The notes beneath the pieces were generated by a model. That model saw only the letters and a list, made by a program, of their open reading frames with translations. It searched no databases and had not been told where the DNA came from. A stretch of DNA of 54,318 nt from Saprospiraceae bacterium (GTDB taxonomy: Bacteria; Bacteroidota; Bacteroidia; Chitinophagales; Saprospiraceae): positions 1 to 54,318 of the forward strand of contig JAHDDE010000015.1 of the NCBI GenBank assembly GCA_020629515.1. Reading direction: 5' to 3'. Shown in pieces: positions 25,305-33,803 of this stretch. Position 1 is the stretch's first letter. The number at the start of each line of letters is the position of its first letter. A program made the translations under genes and the position numbers.

Positions 25305-26462
25305 ATGGAAGATAGTACTAAAGGAATAAGGCTTCAAACTGATCGCACCAGCTACAGGGAGCATTCTTCTCCCATTTTCATGACTTCCAGTTTTATATAT
25401 GACAATGCAGAACATGCAGAAGAGATGTTTAAAGGAGAAGGTGAAGGAGATATTTATTCTCGTTTTTCTAATCCAAATACTTCTGAACTCATACAAAAGC
25501 TCTGCGCGATGGAGCAGGCCGAGGATGGAATCGTAACTGCATCAGGAATGGCTGCCATTTTCAATACTTTGGCAGCCCATCTACAGCAAGGAGACCATCT
25601 TGTCGCCTCCAATTCTTTATTCGGCAACAGCACATATATTATCAACCATATATTGCCACAGTGGGGCATCAATTGCACTTTAGTGGACATCAATGATAAG
25701 GAGGGATGGATCAATGCAATATCTCCTAAAACTCGAATGGTATTCATTGAGACACCATCCAATCCAGGTCTTGAATTAATCGATATTTCTTGGTTATCTA
25801 AATTATGTAGGCCCCATAAAGCGATATTGGTAGTAGATAATTGCTTTGCAACCCCTATCCTACAAAAGCCTTTACTTCTTGGTGCTGATATCAGCATACA
25901 TTCTGCCACTAAATGGATAGATGGTCAAGGTAGAACCCTTGGCGGTGCAGTGGTAGGAAAAAAAGAAGTAATTGCCCCAATATTTGACTTTTTAAGGAGG
26001 ACGGGGGCTTCCATGAGCCCATTTAACGCATGGATCTTATCCAAGAGCTTAGAGACTCTTCAACTTCGTATGCAACGACATTGTGACAATGCACATTCTC
26101 TTGCTGATTTTTTGCAGCATCACGATAAAGTGGCGAAAGTGAAATATCCATTTTTAAAGAACCATCCACATTATAGTCTGGCAAAAAAACAGATGACTAT
26201 GGGTGGCGGAATTGTCACCGTAGATCTGGCTGGAGGTAAGACTGAGTGCTTTAATTTGATCAACAATCTAAAGATGCTAAGCATCACTGCCAATTTGGGT
26301 GACAGTCGTACAATTATCACTCACCCATCAACAACAACACATTCTAAGTTGTCTAATGAAGAAAAATTAAAAGCAGGAATTTCTGATAGTACCTTGAGAA
26401 TATCGGTAGGATTGGAACACATAGATGATATTATTGCAGATATTGTGCAGGCATTCAAGTAG
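25305..26462 (+). CDS. metZ: O-acylhomoserine sulfhydrylase (MetZ/MetB-like), PLP-dependent
   Basis: A 385-residue Cys/Met metabolism PLP enzyme with YSRFSNPNTSELIQKL, ASGMAAIFNTL, VDNCFATPILQKPL and the PLP lysine in HSATKWIDGQGR. It likely joins O-acetyl- or O-succinylhomoserine with sulfide to homocysteine. The ATG at 25305 is chosen because it matches the usual N-terminus (TKGIRLQTDRT). The frame is open further upstream into the OsmC gene, but that extension resembles nothing. It overlaps or abuts the next gene, MetX, which supplies its substrate. Confidence 0.92.
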   Translation: MEDSTKGIRLQTDRTSYREHSSPIFMTSSFIYDNAEHAEEMFKGEGEGDIYSRFSNPNTSELIQKLCAMEQAEDGIVTASGMAAIFNTLAAHLQQGDHLVASNSLFGNSTYIINHILPQWGINCTLVDINDKEGWINAISPKTRMVFIETPSNPGLELIDISWLSKLCRPHKAILVVDNCFATPILQKPLLLGADISIHSATKWIDGQGRTLGGAVVGKKEVIAPIFDFLRRTGASMSPFNAWILSKSLETLQLRMQRHCDNAHSLADFLQHHDKVAKVKYPFLKNHPHYSLAKKQMTMGGGIVTVDLAGGKTECFNLINNLKMLSITANLGDSRTIITHPSTTTHSKLSNEEKLKAGISDSTLRISVGLEHIDDIIADIVQAFK

Positions 26463-27480
26463 TGATCAGTTGAGAATCAATAATTACAGTAATAAAGAGC
26501 CTTTTTTTTTAGAGTCTGGGGGCGTACTACCTTCTATAGATGTGGCTTACTCCACATACGGACAACTTAATAAGGACAAGTCTAACGTTGTCGTAGTTTG
26601 TCATGCCTTAACTGCTAATAGTTTGGTTCATGACTGGTGGAATGGTCTTTTCGGAAAGGACAACGTATTCGACCCAGAGCAAGACTTTATTATCTGTATC
26701 AACAATCTGGGATCGCCATATGGCACCTCATCACCAAAATCGATCGATCCATCTTCAAATAAATCTTATGGTATTAATTTTCCTTTTTACACCATAAGAG
26801 ATACTGCAAGACTACAGATAAAATTCTTAGAACAATTAGGAATTCATAGCATAAAAATGCTCATCGGTGGTTCATGTGGCGGCAATATCGCCCAAGAAAT
26901 AGCACTCATGAAAGGGGATCAAGTAGAAAATCTTGTATTGTTATGTTGTTCAGCTAAAGAGACGCCATGGGTCATCGCCATCCACGAAAGCCAACGAATC
27001 GCACTGGAAGCAGACCCAACTTTTCGCACAGTTGAAGACGGTGGCCAAAACGGCCTAAGAGGAGCAAGGGCATTTGCACTACCTTTTTACCGTTCACACC
27101 CTTCGTTTAAATTAAGACAAGCAGAAGAAGATCTCACTAAAGTATCTGACTTTAAGGCGGCTTCATATATCAAGTATCAGGGGGATAAATTTGTGAATCG
27201 ATATGATCCTTATTGCTACTATCATCAGCTCAATGCCTTAGATACGCATAATATTGGAAGAGACCGAGAGACAATTAAAGATGCTCTTTCAGCCATAAGT
27301 GCTAAGACCTTGTGCATTGGTTTTGATACAGACTTACTAATACCCATCTCTGAACAGAAGTATTTGGCAGATCATATACCAGACGGCCAATATGCGGAGA
27401 TACACACAATTTTTGGCCATGATGCCTTTCTTATAGAAACTCATACTATCAAAGATCTCGTATTAACTCACTTCGTATAA
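26425..27480 (+). CDS. metX: Homoserine O-acyltransferase, alpha/beta hydrolase fold
   Basis: A 351-residue enzyme as drawn that activates homoserine with acetyl- or succinyl-CoA. The nucleophile is the Ser of IGGSCGGNIAQE, with Asp in FDTDLLIP and His in FGHDAFLIE; VVCHALTANSLVHDWW and NNLGSPYGTSSP are typical. The start is uncertain: the ATG at 26425 overlaps metZ by 38 bases and adds 15 unconserved residues, while a TTG at 26470, 8 bases after the metZ stop, would give the normal family N-terminus (RINNYSNKEPFFLESGG). I think the TTG is at least as likely. Confidence 0.9.
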   Translation: MILLQILCRHSSSDQLRINNYSNKEPFFLESGGVLPSIDVAYSTYGQLNKDKSNVVVVCHALTANSLVHDWWNGLFGKDNVFDPEQDFIICINNLGSPYGTSSPKSIDPSSNKSYGINFPFYTIRDTARLQIKFLEQLGIHSIKMLIGGSCGGNIAQEIALMKGDQVENLVLLCCSAKETPWVIAIHESQRIALEADPTFRTVEDGGQNGLRGARAFALPFYRSHPSFKLRQAEEDLTKVSDFKAASYIKYQGDKFVNRYDPYCYYHQLNALDTHNIGRDRETIKDALSAISAKTLCIGFDTDLLIPISEQKYLADHIPDGQYAEIHTIFGHDAFLIETHTIKDLVLTHFV

Positions 27481-27493
27481 TCCATCTTCATTT

Positions 27494-28324
27494 ATGATTT
27501 CTATTTGTCAATACAATCGTCTTAAAGTAGCTAAAAACACTAAGCACGGTTACTTCTTAGAAAATCGGGAAGGGGATAATGTGCTATTGCCTCACAAATT
27601 TGCAGCTAAGGATTATGAAGCTGGAGAATCAGTGCGGGTCTTCACCTATATCGATAGCCAGAATAGATTGGTATCAACCACTCAGAATCCCAAAATCTTA
27701 CTTTACGAATTTGCCATACTTCGGTGCGTGGATATAGCCCCTTTTGGAGCATTTATGGATTGGGGCTTAGAGCGTGACCTTCTTATCCCTAATGGAGAAC
27801 AAGAAACGGCCATACAACCAGGAGAATACCATATCTGCTACCTCTACCTGGATGATCAAGATCGACCTACCGGGACTACTCGTGTATCTCGAGTACTCGA
27901 TCGAAACGATATAGAACTTGAAGTGAACGAAGAAGTTGATCTTGTGATATGGGAGGAGACCAAGTTGGGTTATAAGGTGATCATTAATCATATCTATGAA
28001 GGATTAATTTATCACAACGAGATTTTCAAAAATGTATTCGTTGGAAAACCAATGAAAGGATACGTAAAGAAGATAAGAGAAGATAAGAGAATCGACATTT
28101 CGTTAGAACAAATAGGCTATAAAAATGCCATTGATGGAAATAGACAGATGATCCTCACCGCTCTGCATGACAATGGAGGAAAACTACCCCTGCATGATAA
28201 ATCGACTTCAGAAGATATCAAAGAAACTCTTAGAATGAGTAAGAAGGCATTTAAGAAAACGATCGGAGCGCTTTACAAAGAGAAAAAGATAATCATTTCA
28301 GATAAAGGCATCCAGCTCACATAA
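27494..28324 (+). CDS. S1-domain RNA-binding protein, CvfB family
   Basis: A 276-residue protein made of S1-like OB folds in tandem followed by a winged-helix end, as in CvfB (YitL). Seen are a first OB region, an S1 motif VDIAPFGAFMDWGLERDLLIP (about 78-98), a third OB region with GYVKKIREDKRIDISL, and a C-terminal helix-turn-helix-like part with KAFKKTIGALYKEKKI. These proteins bind RNA and affect expression of many genes in Firmicutes; its role here is unknown. Last gene of the long plus-strand run that starts at 16912. Confidence 0.9.
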   Translation: MISICQYNRLKVAKNTKHGYFLENREGDNVLLPHKFAAKDYEAGESVRVFTYIDSQNRLVSTTQNPKILLYEFAILRCVDIAPFGAFMDWGLERDLLIPNGEQETAIQPGEYHICYLYLDDQDRPTGTTRVSRVLDRNDIELEVNEEVDLVIWEETKLGYKVIINHIYEGLIYHNEIFKNVFVGKPMKGYVKKIREDKRIDISLEQIGYKNAIDGNRQMILTALHDNGGKLPLHDKSTSEDIKETLRMSKKAFKKTIGALYKEKKIIISDKGIQLT

Positions 28325-28332
28325 ACAGATGA

Positions 28333-30273
28333 TTATACCAATGCATAATACATTTCCATCTTTCCTTTGCCTTTCACCTCTATAAGTCCACGATAATCTA
28401 ATTCAAAAACAGATTTTATTCTATTGGCTATTTCTTTAGACACATTTATTTTATTGGGTTCACTCGCTTGTTCTAGGCGACTGGAGATATTAACCGTATC
28501 GCCCCACGTATCGAAGGTAAATTTGTTTTTACCCACGACCCCAGAGACTACAGGGCCACTATGTATACCAATTCTTATGTTCCACTCTATTTCACTATAC
28601 TCGTTTCTTTTCTTCAAATAGTCAATGATTTCTTGAGCTGCCCTAACCATTCTTATGGCGTGATCGTCGCGACCTCCATGTAAGCCCCCTGCAGCCATAT
28701 AAGCATCGCCTATAGTCTTTATTTTCTCGAGCTCATTACGTTCTATAATCTCATCAAATTTTCTAAATAAATCATCCAGTTCGGAAACCAAGATTTCAGG
28801 TCCAAGTTGGGAAGAGATTTTTGTGAAGTTGGTGAAGTCTGTGAGCATTATAGTGGCTACTTCATGATATTTAGATGCCGCCTTGCCGTATTGTTTTAAT
28901 TCGTCTGCTGTTGCCTTAGGTAATATATTGAGTAGCAAGGAGTCGGATTTTTCACGTTCTGACTGGATCTCTTTAGTCCTCTCTTCTACTTTAATCTCCA
29001 GATCTCTATTGATATTAGCTTGTAACTCCTGTTTTTCTTTTAATTGATTAATGATCATCTCTTTCTGATTCTCATTCTGCTTCTTCAAAACATTAATCTT
29101 GTCGGCAAGTGCGAAAGAGAAAAATAATAGCTCCAGAGCATATCCTGTTTGAGTTGGATACTTAGTAAAAAAGTTAGTCGGTTGAATAATTCCGGCATAA
29201 ACACTAGTCAACAGAATAATGCCAATGACAGAGAAAAAATAGGCTAACACATAATACTTAGACGAAGGAACTTTTTTTAACAGAGAGACTATCCCAACTG
29301 TCGTAATAATCCCGGCGATAATATAAGCAGATATTAATGTGAACACTAAAAAGAATGGATGTCGAGTGTAAACTCCTAAAAGATTTATTACGATAGAAAA
29401 TAATAACACCTTTAGGATAAGGTCCATTTTAGGCAGGTACTTTTTAGTACTTAAAAAGGACTGGGTGAAAAGAATAAGACAAATCATATTAATCGCTGAG
29501 GCTAAGGACTCTAAATATGACTTGTACTTAGGAAATGATTCGAATTCTGAAAATAACGGTATAGTAAACCCAGAATTATTAACAACCAAATAAGTGATAC
29601 AAAAGGCCCTAATAAGATAATATACATAAGTCTTGTCCCTAACTGAGAGCAGTATAAAAAAGTTATACAAGAATAGAATCACGTAAATACTCACAAACAT
29701 CCAAACGATCCGCTCATGATATCGCATCTCTTTATCTATCAATGCTCTAGGCGCCGCAGAGATATTTAATGAAGTGGGTCGAAAAAAATTATTAGGAGTT
29801 GACTCTAATGATATGTGTAAGTTTTTAATAGAATCTTTTTGAATATCGAGTAGAACATAATTTTTATTAGCAAAGGGATAATGTCTTTTATTATAGGGTA
29901 ACAAGTGCCCCGCTTCTTTTCTATTCACGATTATGTCACTCCCACTATCTTCATAAACACTTATATATGACCAGTTTTGAAAATCAAGTATCCATTCATC
30001 ATCTCTGTCAGTGGTATTTTTAATACTAACCTTGGCAAGGTATTTTGATATAGACGGATCAAATACTATTGAATCCGCTTGTGCATATTGAACACTATTA
30101 ATTTCTATATCAGATGGATATCCTTTAGATAGAGCAATAAATTGCTTTGAAGTGCTCAGATCTATTACATCATCTCCTTGAGTCGCAAAAAGAGGCAATG
30201 AAGATAAAATGAAAAAGAACAGATATAACTGATGCACAATAATATAGGTAATAGCCTTTGCCAATATAAGCAT
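28333..30273 (-). CDS. 7TMR-DISM adenylate cyclase (class III)
   Basis: A 646-residue membrane cyclase. A signal peptide/first hydrophobic segment (about 10-30) is followed by a 7TMR-DISM extracellular sensor domain (about 40-165), a seven-helix membrane domain (about 185-395), a coiled coil (about 400-445) and a class III cyclase domain (about 460-646). Catalytic features are present: metal Asp residues in MLTDFTNFTKI and TIGDAYMAAGG, the purine-selecting Lys in EKIKTIGD and Asp in FDTWGDTVNISSR. Lys plus Asp predicts cyclic AMP, not cyclic GMP. It is divergent from the RiPP operon and convergent with cvfB, with only 8 bases between those stops. Confidence 0.93.
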   Translation of the reverse strand: MLILAKAITYIIVHQLYLFFFILSSLPLFATQGDDVIDLSTSKQFIALSKGYPSDIEINSVQYAQADSIVFDPSISKYLAKVSIKNTTDRDDEWILDFQNWSYISVYEDSGSDIIVNRKEAGHLLPYNKRHYPFANKNYVLLDIQKDSIKNLHISLESTPNNFFRPTSLNISAAPRALIDKEMRYHERIVWMFVSIYVILFLYNFFILLSVRDKTYVYYLIRAFCITYLVVNNSGFTIPLFSEFESFPKYKSYLESLASAINMICLILFTQSFLSTKKYLPKMDLILKVLLFSIVINLLGVYTRHPFFLVFTLISAYIIAGIITTVGIVSLLKKVPSSKYYVLAYFFSVIGIILLTSVYAGIIQPTNFFTKYPTQTGYALELLFFSFALADKINVLKKQNENQKEMIINQLKEKQELQANINRDLEIKVEERTKEIQSEREKSDSLLLNILPKATADELKQYGKAASKYHEVATIMLTDFTNFTKISSQLGPEILVSELDDLFRKFDEIIERNELEKIKTIGDAYMAAGGLHGGRDDHAIRMVRAAQEIIDYLKKRNEYSEIEWNIRIGIHSGPVVSGVVGKNKFTFDTWGDTVNISSRLEQASEPNKINVSKEIANRIKSVFELDYRGLIEVKGKGKMEMYYALV

Positions 30274-30380
30274 TAATTGAAAAGATAATTTTCAAAATTG
30301 ATCTTTTAGCCAAATTATAGATTAGTGTTAGATTAAATTTTCTATTTTGGTTGACATTCTTTAATCAATCAAATTTTAAA

Positions 30381-30647
30381 ATGAAGACATTAGGAGATCT
30401 GCTCCCTAAAAAACAAGCAGAATTGCTCACCGATCATGTCAGAAATATGACACGTGAAGACCTTGAGGAGCAATCTGCAAATCATCATAAATCAAGTCTG
30501 AGCCATCATGACGTAAGCTCATTAAGGAGACTGGCTATAGCACGCATTAATGCTGGTCAAACGATTTATACTTTTTCTAAACACTCTTTCGATAAAAAAT
30601 CTAATAAAGAACAAGACCCAAGTACTTGTACTTGCTTTGGATTCTAA
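30381..30647 (+). CDS. RiPP precursor peptide 1, core STCTCFGF
   Basis: An 88-residue peptide. It aligns without gaps over residues 1-80 with the next gene's product: TLGDLLPKKQA at the start, LTD-VR-MT in the middle, HD---LR--A--RIN-G, and QDP just before the end. After QDP (78-80) comes the tail S81-T-C-T-C-F-G-F88, of which the first five residues can all form azolines. Long charged leader plus short Ser/Thr/Cys tail, next to YcaO and E1-like genes, is the RiPP precursor layout. The ATG at 30381 is chosen because it matches the twin's start; an upstream TTG at 30351 adds unconserved residues. The core boundary is inference. Confidence 0.82.
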   Translation: MKTLGDLLPKKQAELLTDHVRNMTREDLEEQSANHHKSSLSHHDVSSLRRLAIARINAGQTIYTFSKHSFDKKSNKEQDPSTCTCFGF

Positions 30648-30657
30648 AATTTCAACT

Positions 30658-30918
30658 ATGGAAACATTAGGAGACTTATTGCCTAAAAAGCAAGCAAAAA
30701 TGCTAACTGATAAAGTTAGATCGATGACTAAAAAAGATCTCGAACGGGAAGCTAATAGCCACCCAAGATCCAATCTTTCTTACCATGACATAGATGGATT
30801 AAGAAGTGTTGCCTTGCATAGAATTAATAAAGGAGATACTGTTTTTACCTTTGAAAATCACAATTTTAATTCGAAGGATAAGGATGCACAAGATCCTTCT
30901 ACCTGTTCGTGTATATAG
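30658..30918 (+). CDS. RiPP precursor peptide 2, core STCSCI
   Basis: An 86-residue homologue of the peptide encoded 10 bases upstream. The leader is well conserved; the tail after QDP is S81-T-C-S-C-I86. Compared with peptide 1, Thr84 becomes Ser and the end FGF becomes Ile, while both Cys positions are fixed. A longer in-frame opening from 30550 overlaps the first peptide gene and is not credible. The stop codon overlaps the GTG start region of the E1-like gene, so precursor 2 and the modifying enzymes are translationally coupled. Confidence 0.82.
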   Translation: METLGDLLPKKQAKMLTDKVRSMTKKDLEREANSHPRSNLSYHDIDGLRSVALHRINKGDTVFTFENHNFNSKDKDAQDPSTCSCI

Positions 30919-31895
30919 AAGACTCTAAAACTCACATTACTGCGTTGCCATTTCAAATTTTAGAACATGGCGGCACGGTAATTTTACGACGAGGGAATAA
31001 GCAATTATTCTTAAGTGGTGCCAATGCATTAGAGACCATATTAATGTTATTATCCCACACATCGGGAACCTCCAATTCATTGAGCTTTTTAATCCAACTC
31101 TTCGCTCCAGTTCGGAAGGATGAAATAAAGGCCTTGATTGAAGAATTACTGAAAATAAAATTTTTAGTTCCTGCAGGTAGCGTGGATTATGACATCAATG
31201 ATGAAACCCCAGAACAGGTGTTTTTTTGGGAAAATACTTTGGGCTCAAAGACAAAAGAGTTCGACGAGATATATTTAGTAGGATTGAATGCTCTAAGTAT
31301 CAGTCTACATACTAACCTAATCGAATGTGGGCTCCCGATTAAAGGAATAATAGGTGATCCGCTTTTAAATCAAGAATTAGAAAACGAAAGTTTCAGTCCA
31401 ATACTTCTAAATAATTTAGATTTAAATAAAAAAGGAATTCTCATAATAGGATGTTTACCTTTTGGAGGTCAAGCATTACTTCTCCAATGGAATCTGAGAT
31501 GCATAAAATCCAAAGTGAGTTTCTTGCCTGTATGGATTGATGATCAAAAAGGATATATAGGTCCACTCAACTTGCCCTTTAAAACCCCTTGTCTTAACTG
31601 TCTACGTATGAGACAAAATGCACACCTCAAGGATTTTACGCTTTGGCGTCATTATGAGAATTCTGCCCATTCTGCACAAGACATAGCGGCAGTACATCCA
31701 AAAATGATCTCTCTACTTACTAATTTGGTCGCCCTCGAATTGATCAACTACGAAAACTTTGGTATTAAAAAATTGAACTCAGGATTAATAAAAACTGATT
31801 TTAATAATTCAGAAACGAAATGGGAAAGAATACTTAAAGTGCCAAGATGTGATCATTGTAGCACCCTTAACTTACATAGTACCAAGAGTGTATAA
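30909..31895 (+). CDS. E1-like / TOMM leader-peptide-binding partner of YcaO
   Basis: A 328-residue protein of the ocin-ThiF/TOMM cyclodehydratase partner type. Residues ~1-90 form a winged-helix PqqD-like domain (RiPP recognition element candidate: ITALPFQILEHGGTVILRRGN, then LIEELLKIKFLVP) that should bind the precursor leaders. From ~115 follows a degenerate ThiF/E1 fold: the usual GxGxxG nucleotide motif is not intact (YLVGLNALSISL). A structural zinc site is formed by C228, C231, C314 and C317. Start is a GTG at 30909, overlapping precursor 2 by 10 bases. The partner YcaO starts 2 bases after the stop. Confidence 0.85.
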   Translation: MYIEDSKTHITALPFQILEHGGTVILRRGNKQLFLSGANALETILMLLSHTSGTSNSLSFLIQLFAPVRKDEIKALIEELLKIKFLVPAGSVDYDINDETPEQVFFWENTLGSKTKEFDEIYLVGLNALSISLHTNLIECGLPIKGIIGDPLLNQELENESFSPILLNNLDLNKKGILIIGCLPFGGQALLLQWNLRCIKSKVSFLPVWIDDQKGYIGPLNLPFKTPCLNCLRMRQNAHLKDFTLWRHYENSAHSAQDIAAVHPKMISLLTNLVALELINYENFGIKKLNSGLIKTDFNNSETKWERILKVPRCDHCSTLNLHSTKSV

Positions 31896-31897
31896 AA

Positions 31898-33187
31898 GTG
31901 GATTGGAGATATCAAAAGTTAAATGACATTATCCCTTATTTGGTCAATGAAGATCACGGAATCATTAAATCAATTACCGAATTAGAAAAATTATCTGGTC
32001 ATAGTGATTTCTTTTACTTTAAAGCCGTATTGGGGAATACAGGAATATTTGGGAATATAGAAAGTTATCCAACAGCTGCTGGGGTCTCTCTTGATAGAGA
32101 TACCGCACTTGCCAAAGCCATAGGAGAATCCATAGAACGATATTCATCAGCCATTTACCACTACGAAGACCTATTATACGATAGCTTTGAAAATTTGGAA
32201 GATCAGGCCATTCACCCAAATGAATTTAATCATTTAAGCAGTAAACAATTTCAAGCTGAAACTAACCCTTGTGCACCATTCACAGTTCAATCTAAAACGT
32301 ATTGGGCTAAAGCTCTAAACCTCATTGATCAACAGTTCTACTATGTACCTGCTTCAATGGTTTATTGCCCATATGAGCCTAATTATAGAATTGGAGAACA
32401 TCAATATTTTGAGACGATGTCTACCGGCCTCAGTGCACATATCACTGATGAGAAAGCTATAATCAATGGGATCTTAGAGGTTATAGAAAGAGACGCTTTT
32501 ATGTCTTTTTGGTTATTGCAAAAAGAAATCCCACAGATAGAAAAGAGTTCAGTGAATGAGCGATGTCAGAAAGCCATATCCAAATTCCATTCTATTGGAT
32601 ACGAGGTGGACCTCAGGGTGAATACAGGAGATCACGGGATTCCCACGATCATCTCCCAACTCTTCGGGTCCAATGGAGAATTAGTACCTCATGTCATAGC
32701 CGCTGCTACATGTTTGAATCCCAACGAATCTATAGAAAAAAGCTTAGCAGAGCTCTCTCTAATGGAACGCTTTATTCAAAAAAGAAAAGATCAAAATTCT
32801 TTTTCACAGCCTGTTAACCATTTGCATGATCATGTTTTGTTTTGGTTAAATCCAAACAATAAATTACCTGCTTTTCTAAGAAAAAAGTCATCTCATCTAA
32901 ATATTCAAAAAATTGGAAATTTTGAAAAAAGTAGTGACTCGCAATCACTTCTTAATATAGTGCAAAAAATAGAAGCAACAGGCCATAAAATACTGGCTGT
33001 AGATGTCACCCTCCCAGAAATAAAGTCTTTAGGAATGCATGTATATAGATCCTTAATACCAGGATATCTACCTTTAAATAAAAGAAGCAGTTGTAGACCT
33101 ATAGGATCGCCAAGATTATTGGCTCAGCTAAAATCGTTGAATCTTTCTCATAGTGACTTAAATCCCTTACCTCATCCCTTCGCATAA
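31898..33187 (+). CDS. YcaO cyclodehydratase (azoline-forming)
   Basis: A 429-residue YcaO enzyme, which uses ATP to cyclise Cys, Ser or Thr side chains onto the preceding amide. The ATP/Mg-binding motifs AKAIGESIERYSS (72-84) and EVIERDAFMSFW (194-205) are present, as is the late VDVTLPEIKSLGMHVYRSLIPGY region. The protein ends NPLPHPFA, so the PxPxP C-terminus (423-427) typical of azoline-forming YcaOs is exact. It starts with GTG at 31898, 2 bases after the E1-like gene, and is followed after 13 bases by the SagB-like gene. With the E1-like partner it should act on the STC[TS]C tails. Confidence 0.93.
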   Translation: MDWRYQKLNDIIPYLVNEDHGIIKSITELEKLSGHSDFFYFKAVLGNTGIFGNIESYPTAAGVSLDRDTALAKAIGESIERYSSAIYHYEDLLYDSFENLEDQAIHPNEFNHLSSKQFQAETNPCAPFTVQSKTYWAKALNLIDQQFYYVPASMVYCPYEPNYRIGEHQYFETMSTGLSAHITDEKAIINGILEVIERDAFMSFWLLQKEIPQIEKSSVNERCQKAISKFHSIGYEVDLRVNTGDHGIPTIISQLFGSNGELVPHVIAAATCLNPNESIEKSLAELSLMERFIQKRKDQNSFSQPVNHLHDHVLFWLNPNNKLPAFLRKKSSHLNIQKIGNFEKSSDSQSLLNIVQKIEATGHKILAVDVTLPEIKSLGMHVYRSLIPGYLPLNKRSSCRPIGSPRLLAQLKSLNLSHSDLNPLPHPFA

Positions 33188-33200
33188 AAGTTTTCTACCC

Positions 33201-33791
33201 ATGTCAACCGTCGCTTGGAATAATATCAGAATCAAAAAGAATGAATCGCTTCAAGAGCTCTTTCATGAGAATAGCAAGAGGATACGTGCGATTGATAATA
33301 ATATCAATGAAAGTGATTTAAGTGAGCATGTAGAATCATATATTCCGGCAAGCCTGAATGAAGAAATATCTAAAGAAATAGAAACACCTATACACCGCAT
33401 TTTGAAAAATACATTTGATCATATAGACGGAATTAATCCGATCGAACTATTTATTTATATCCCTCAAGAAAATCGTACTCAAGGCTTATTTCATCTATCT
33501 CATGACTATAAACTGAGGATGATTAAAAAATCGCTCTGCACCAGTATTAAGCATGATAAAGCATTGGTTATGTTTACTGCTCAACCAAGAAAATTAACCC
33601 AGATATATGGAGAGCGAGGATATAGATTAACTTTAATCAAGACAGGACAAATTATTCAAAATTTAATCGCCAACTCCAAGATCAAATTGGAACTATTCAC
33701 AGGATATTCCGACTTTGATTTAGAAGAATATCTTGGTATAGATGGCGTGGTACACACCTTAATAGAAACTTATAGCATTGACTTATTTTAA
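33201..33791 (+). CDS. Reduced SagB-like azoline dehydrogenase (nitroreductase fold)
   Basis: A 196-residue protein whose C-terminal half matches the SagB/nitroreductase family: INPIELFIYIPQ (78-89), GLFHLSHDYKLRMI, and the strong signature YGERGYRLTLIKTGQIIQNL (136-155), then DFDLEEYLGIDG near the end. Such enzymes oxidise azolines to azoles with FMN. The N-terminal ~75 residues do not show the usual Arg/Ser-rich FMN-binding opening, and the protein is shorter than the ~220-250 residues of SagB. It may be a divergent dehydrogenase or a non-catalytic complex member. It lies between ycaO and the S53 peptidase. Confidence 0.65.
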   Translation: MSTVAWNNIRIKKNESLQELFHENSKRIRAIDNNINESDLSEHVESYIPASLNEEISKEIETPIHRILKNTFDHIDGINPIELFIYIPQENRTQGLFHLSHDYKLRMIKKSLCTSIKHDKALVMFTAQPRKLTQIYGERGYRLTLIKTGQIIQNLIANSKIKLELFTGYSDFDLEEYLGIDGVVHTLIETYSIDLF

Positions 33792-33803
33792 GAAAAAATA
33801 CAC

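Noticed and set aside
30550-30657. Longer in-frame extension of precursor 2 starting inside precursor 1.
   Set aside because: The ATG at 30658 aligns exactly with the start of precursor 1; the extension would overlap the first gene in another frame and resembles nothing.
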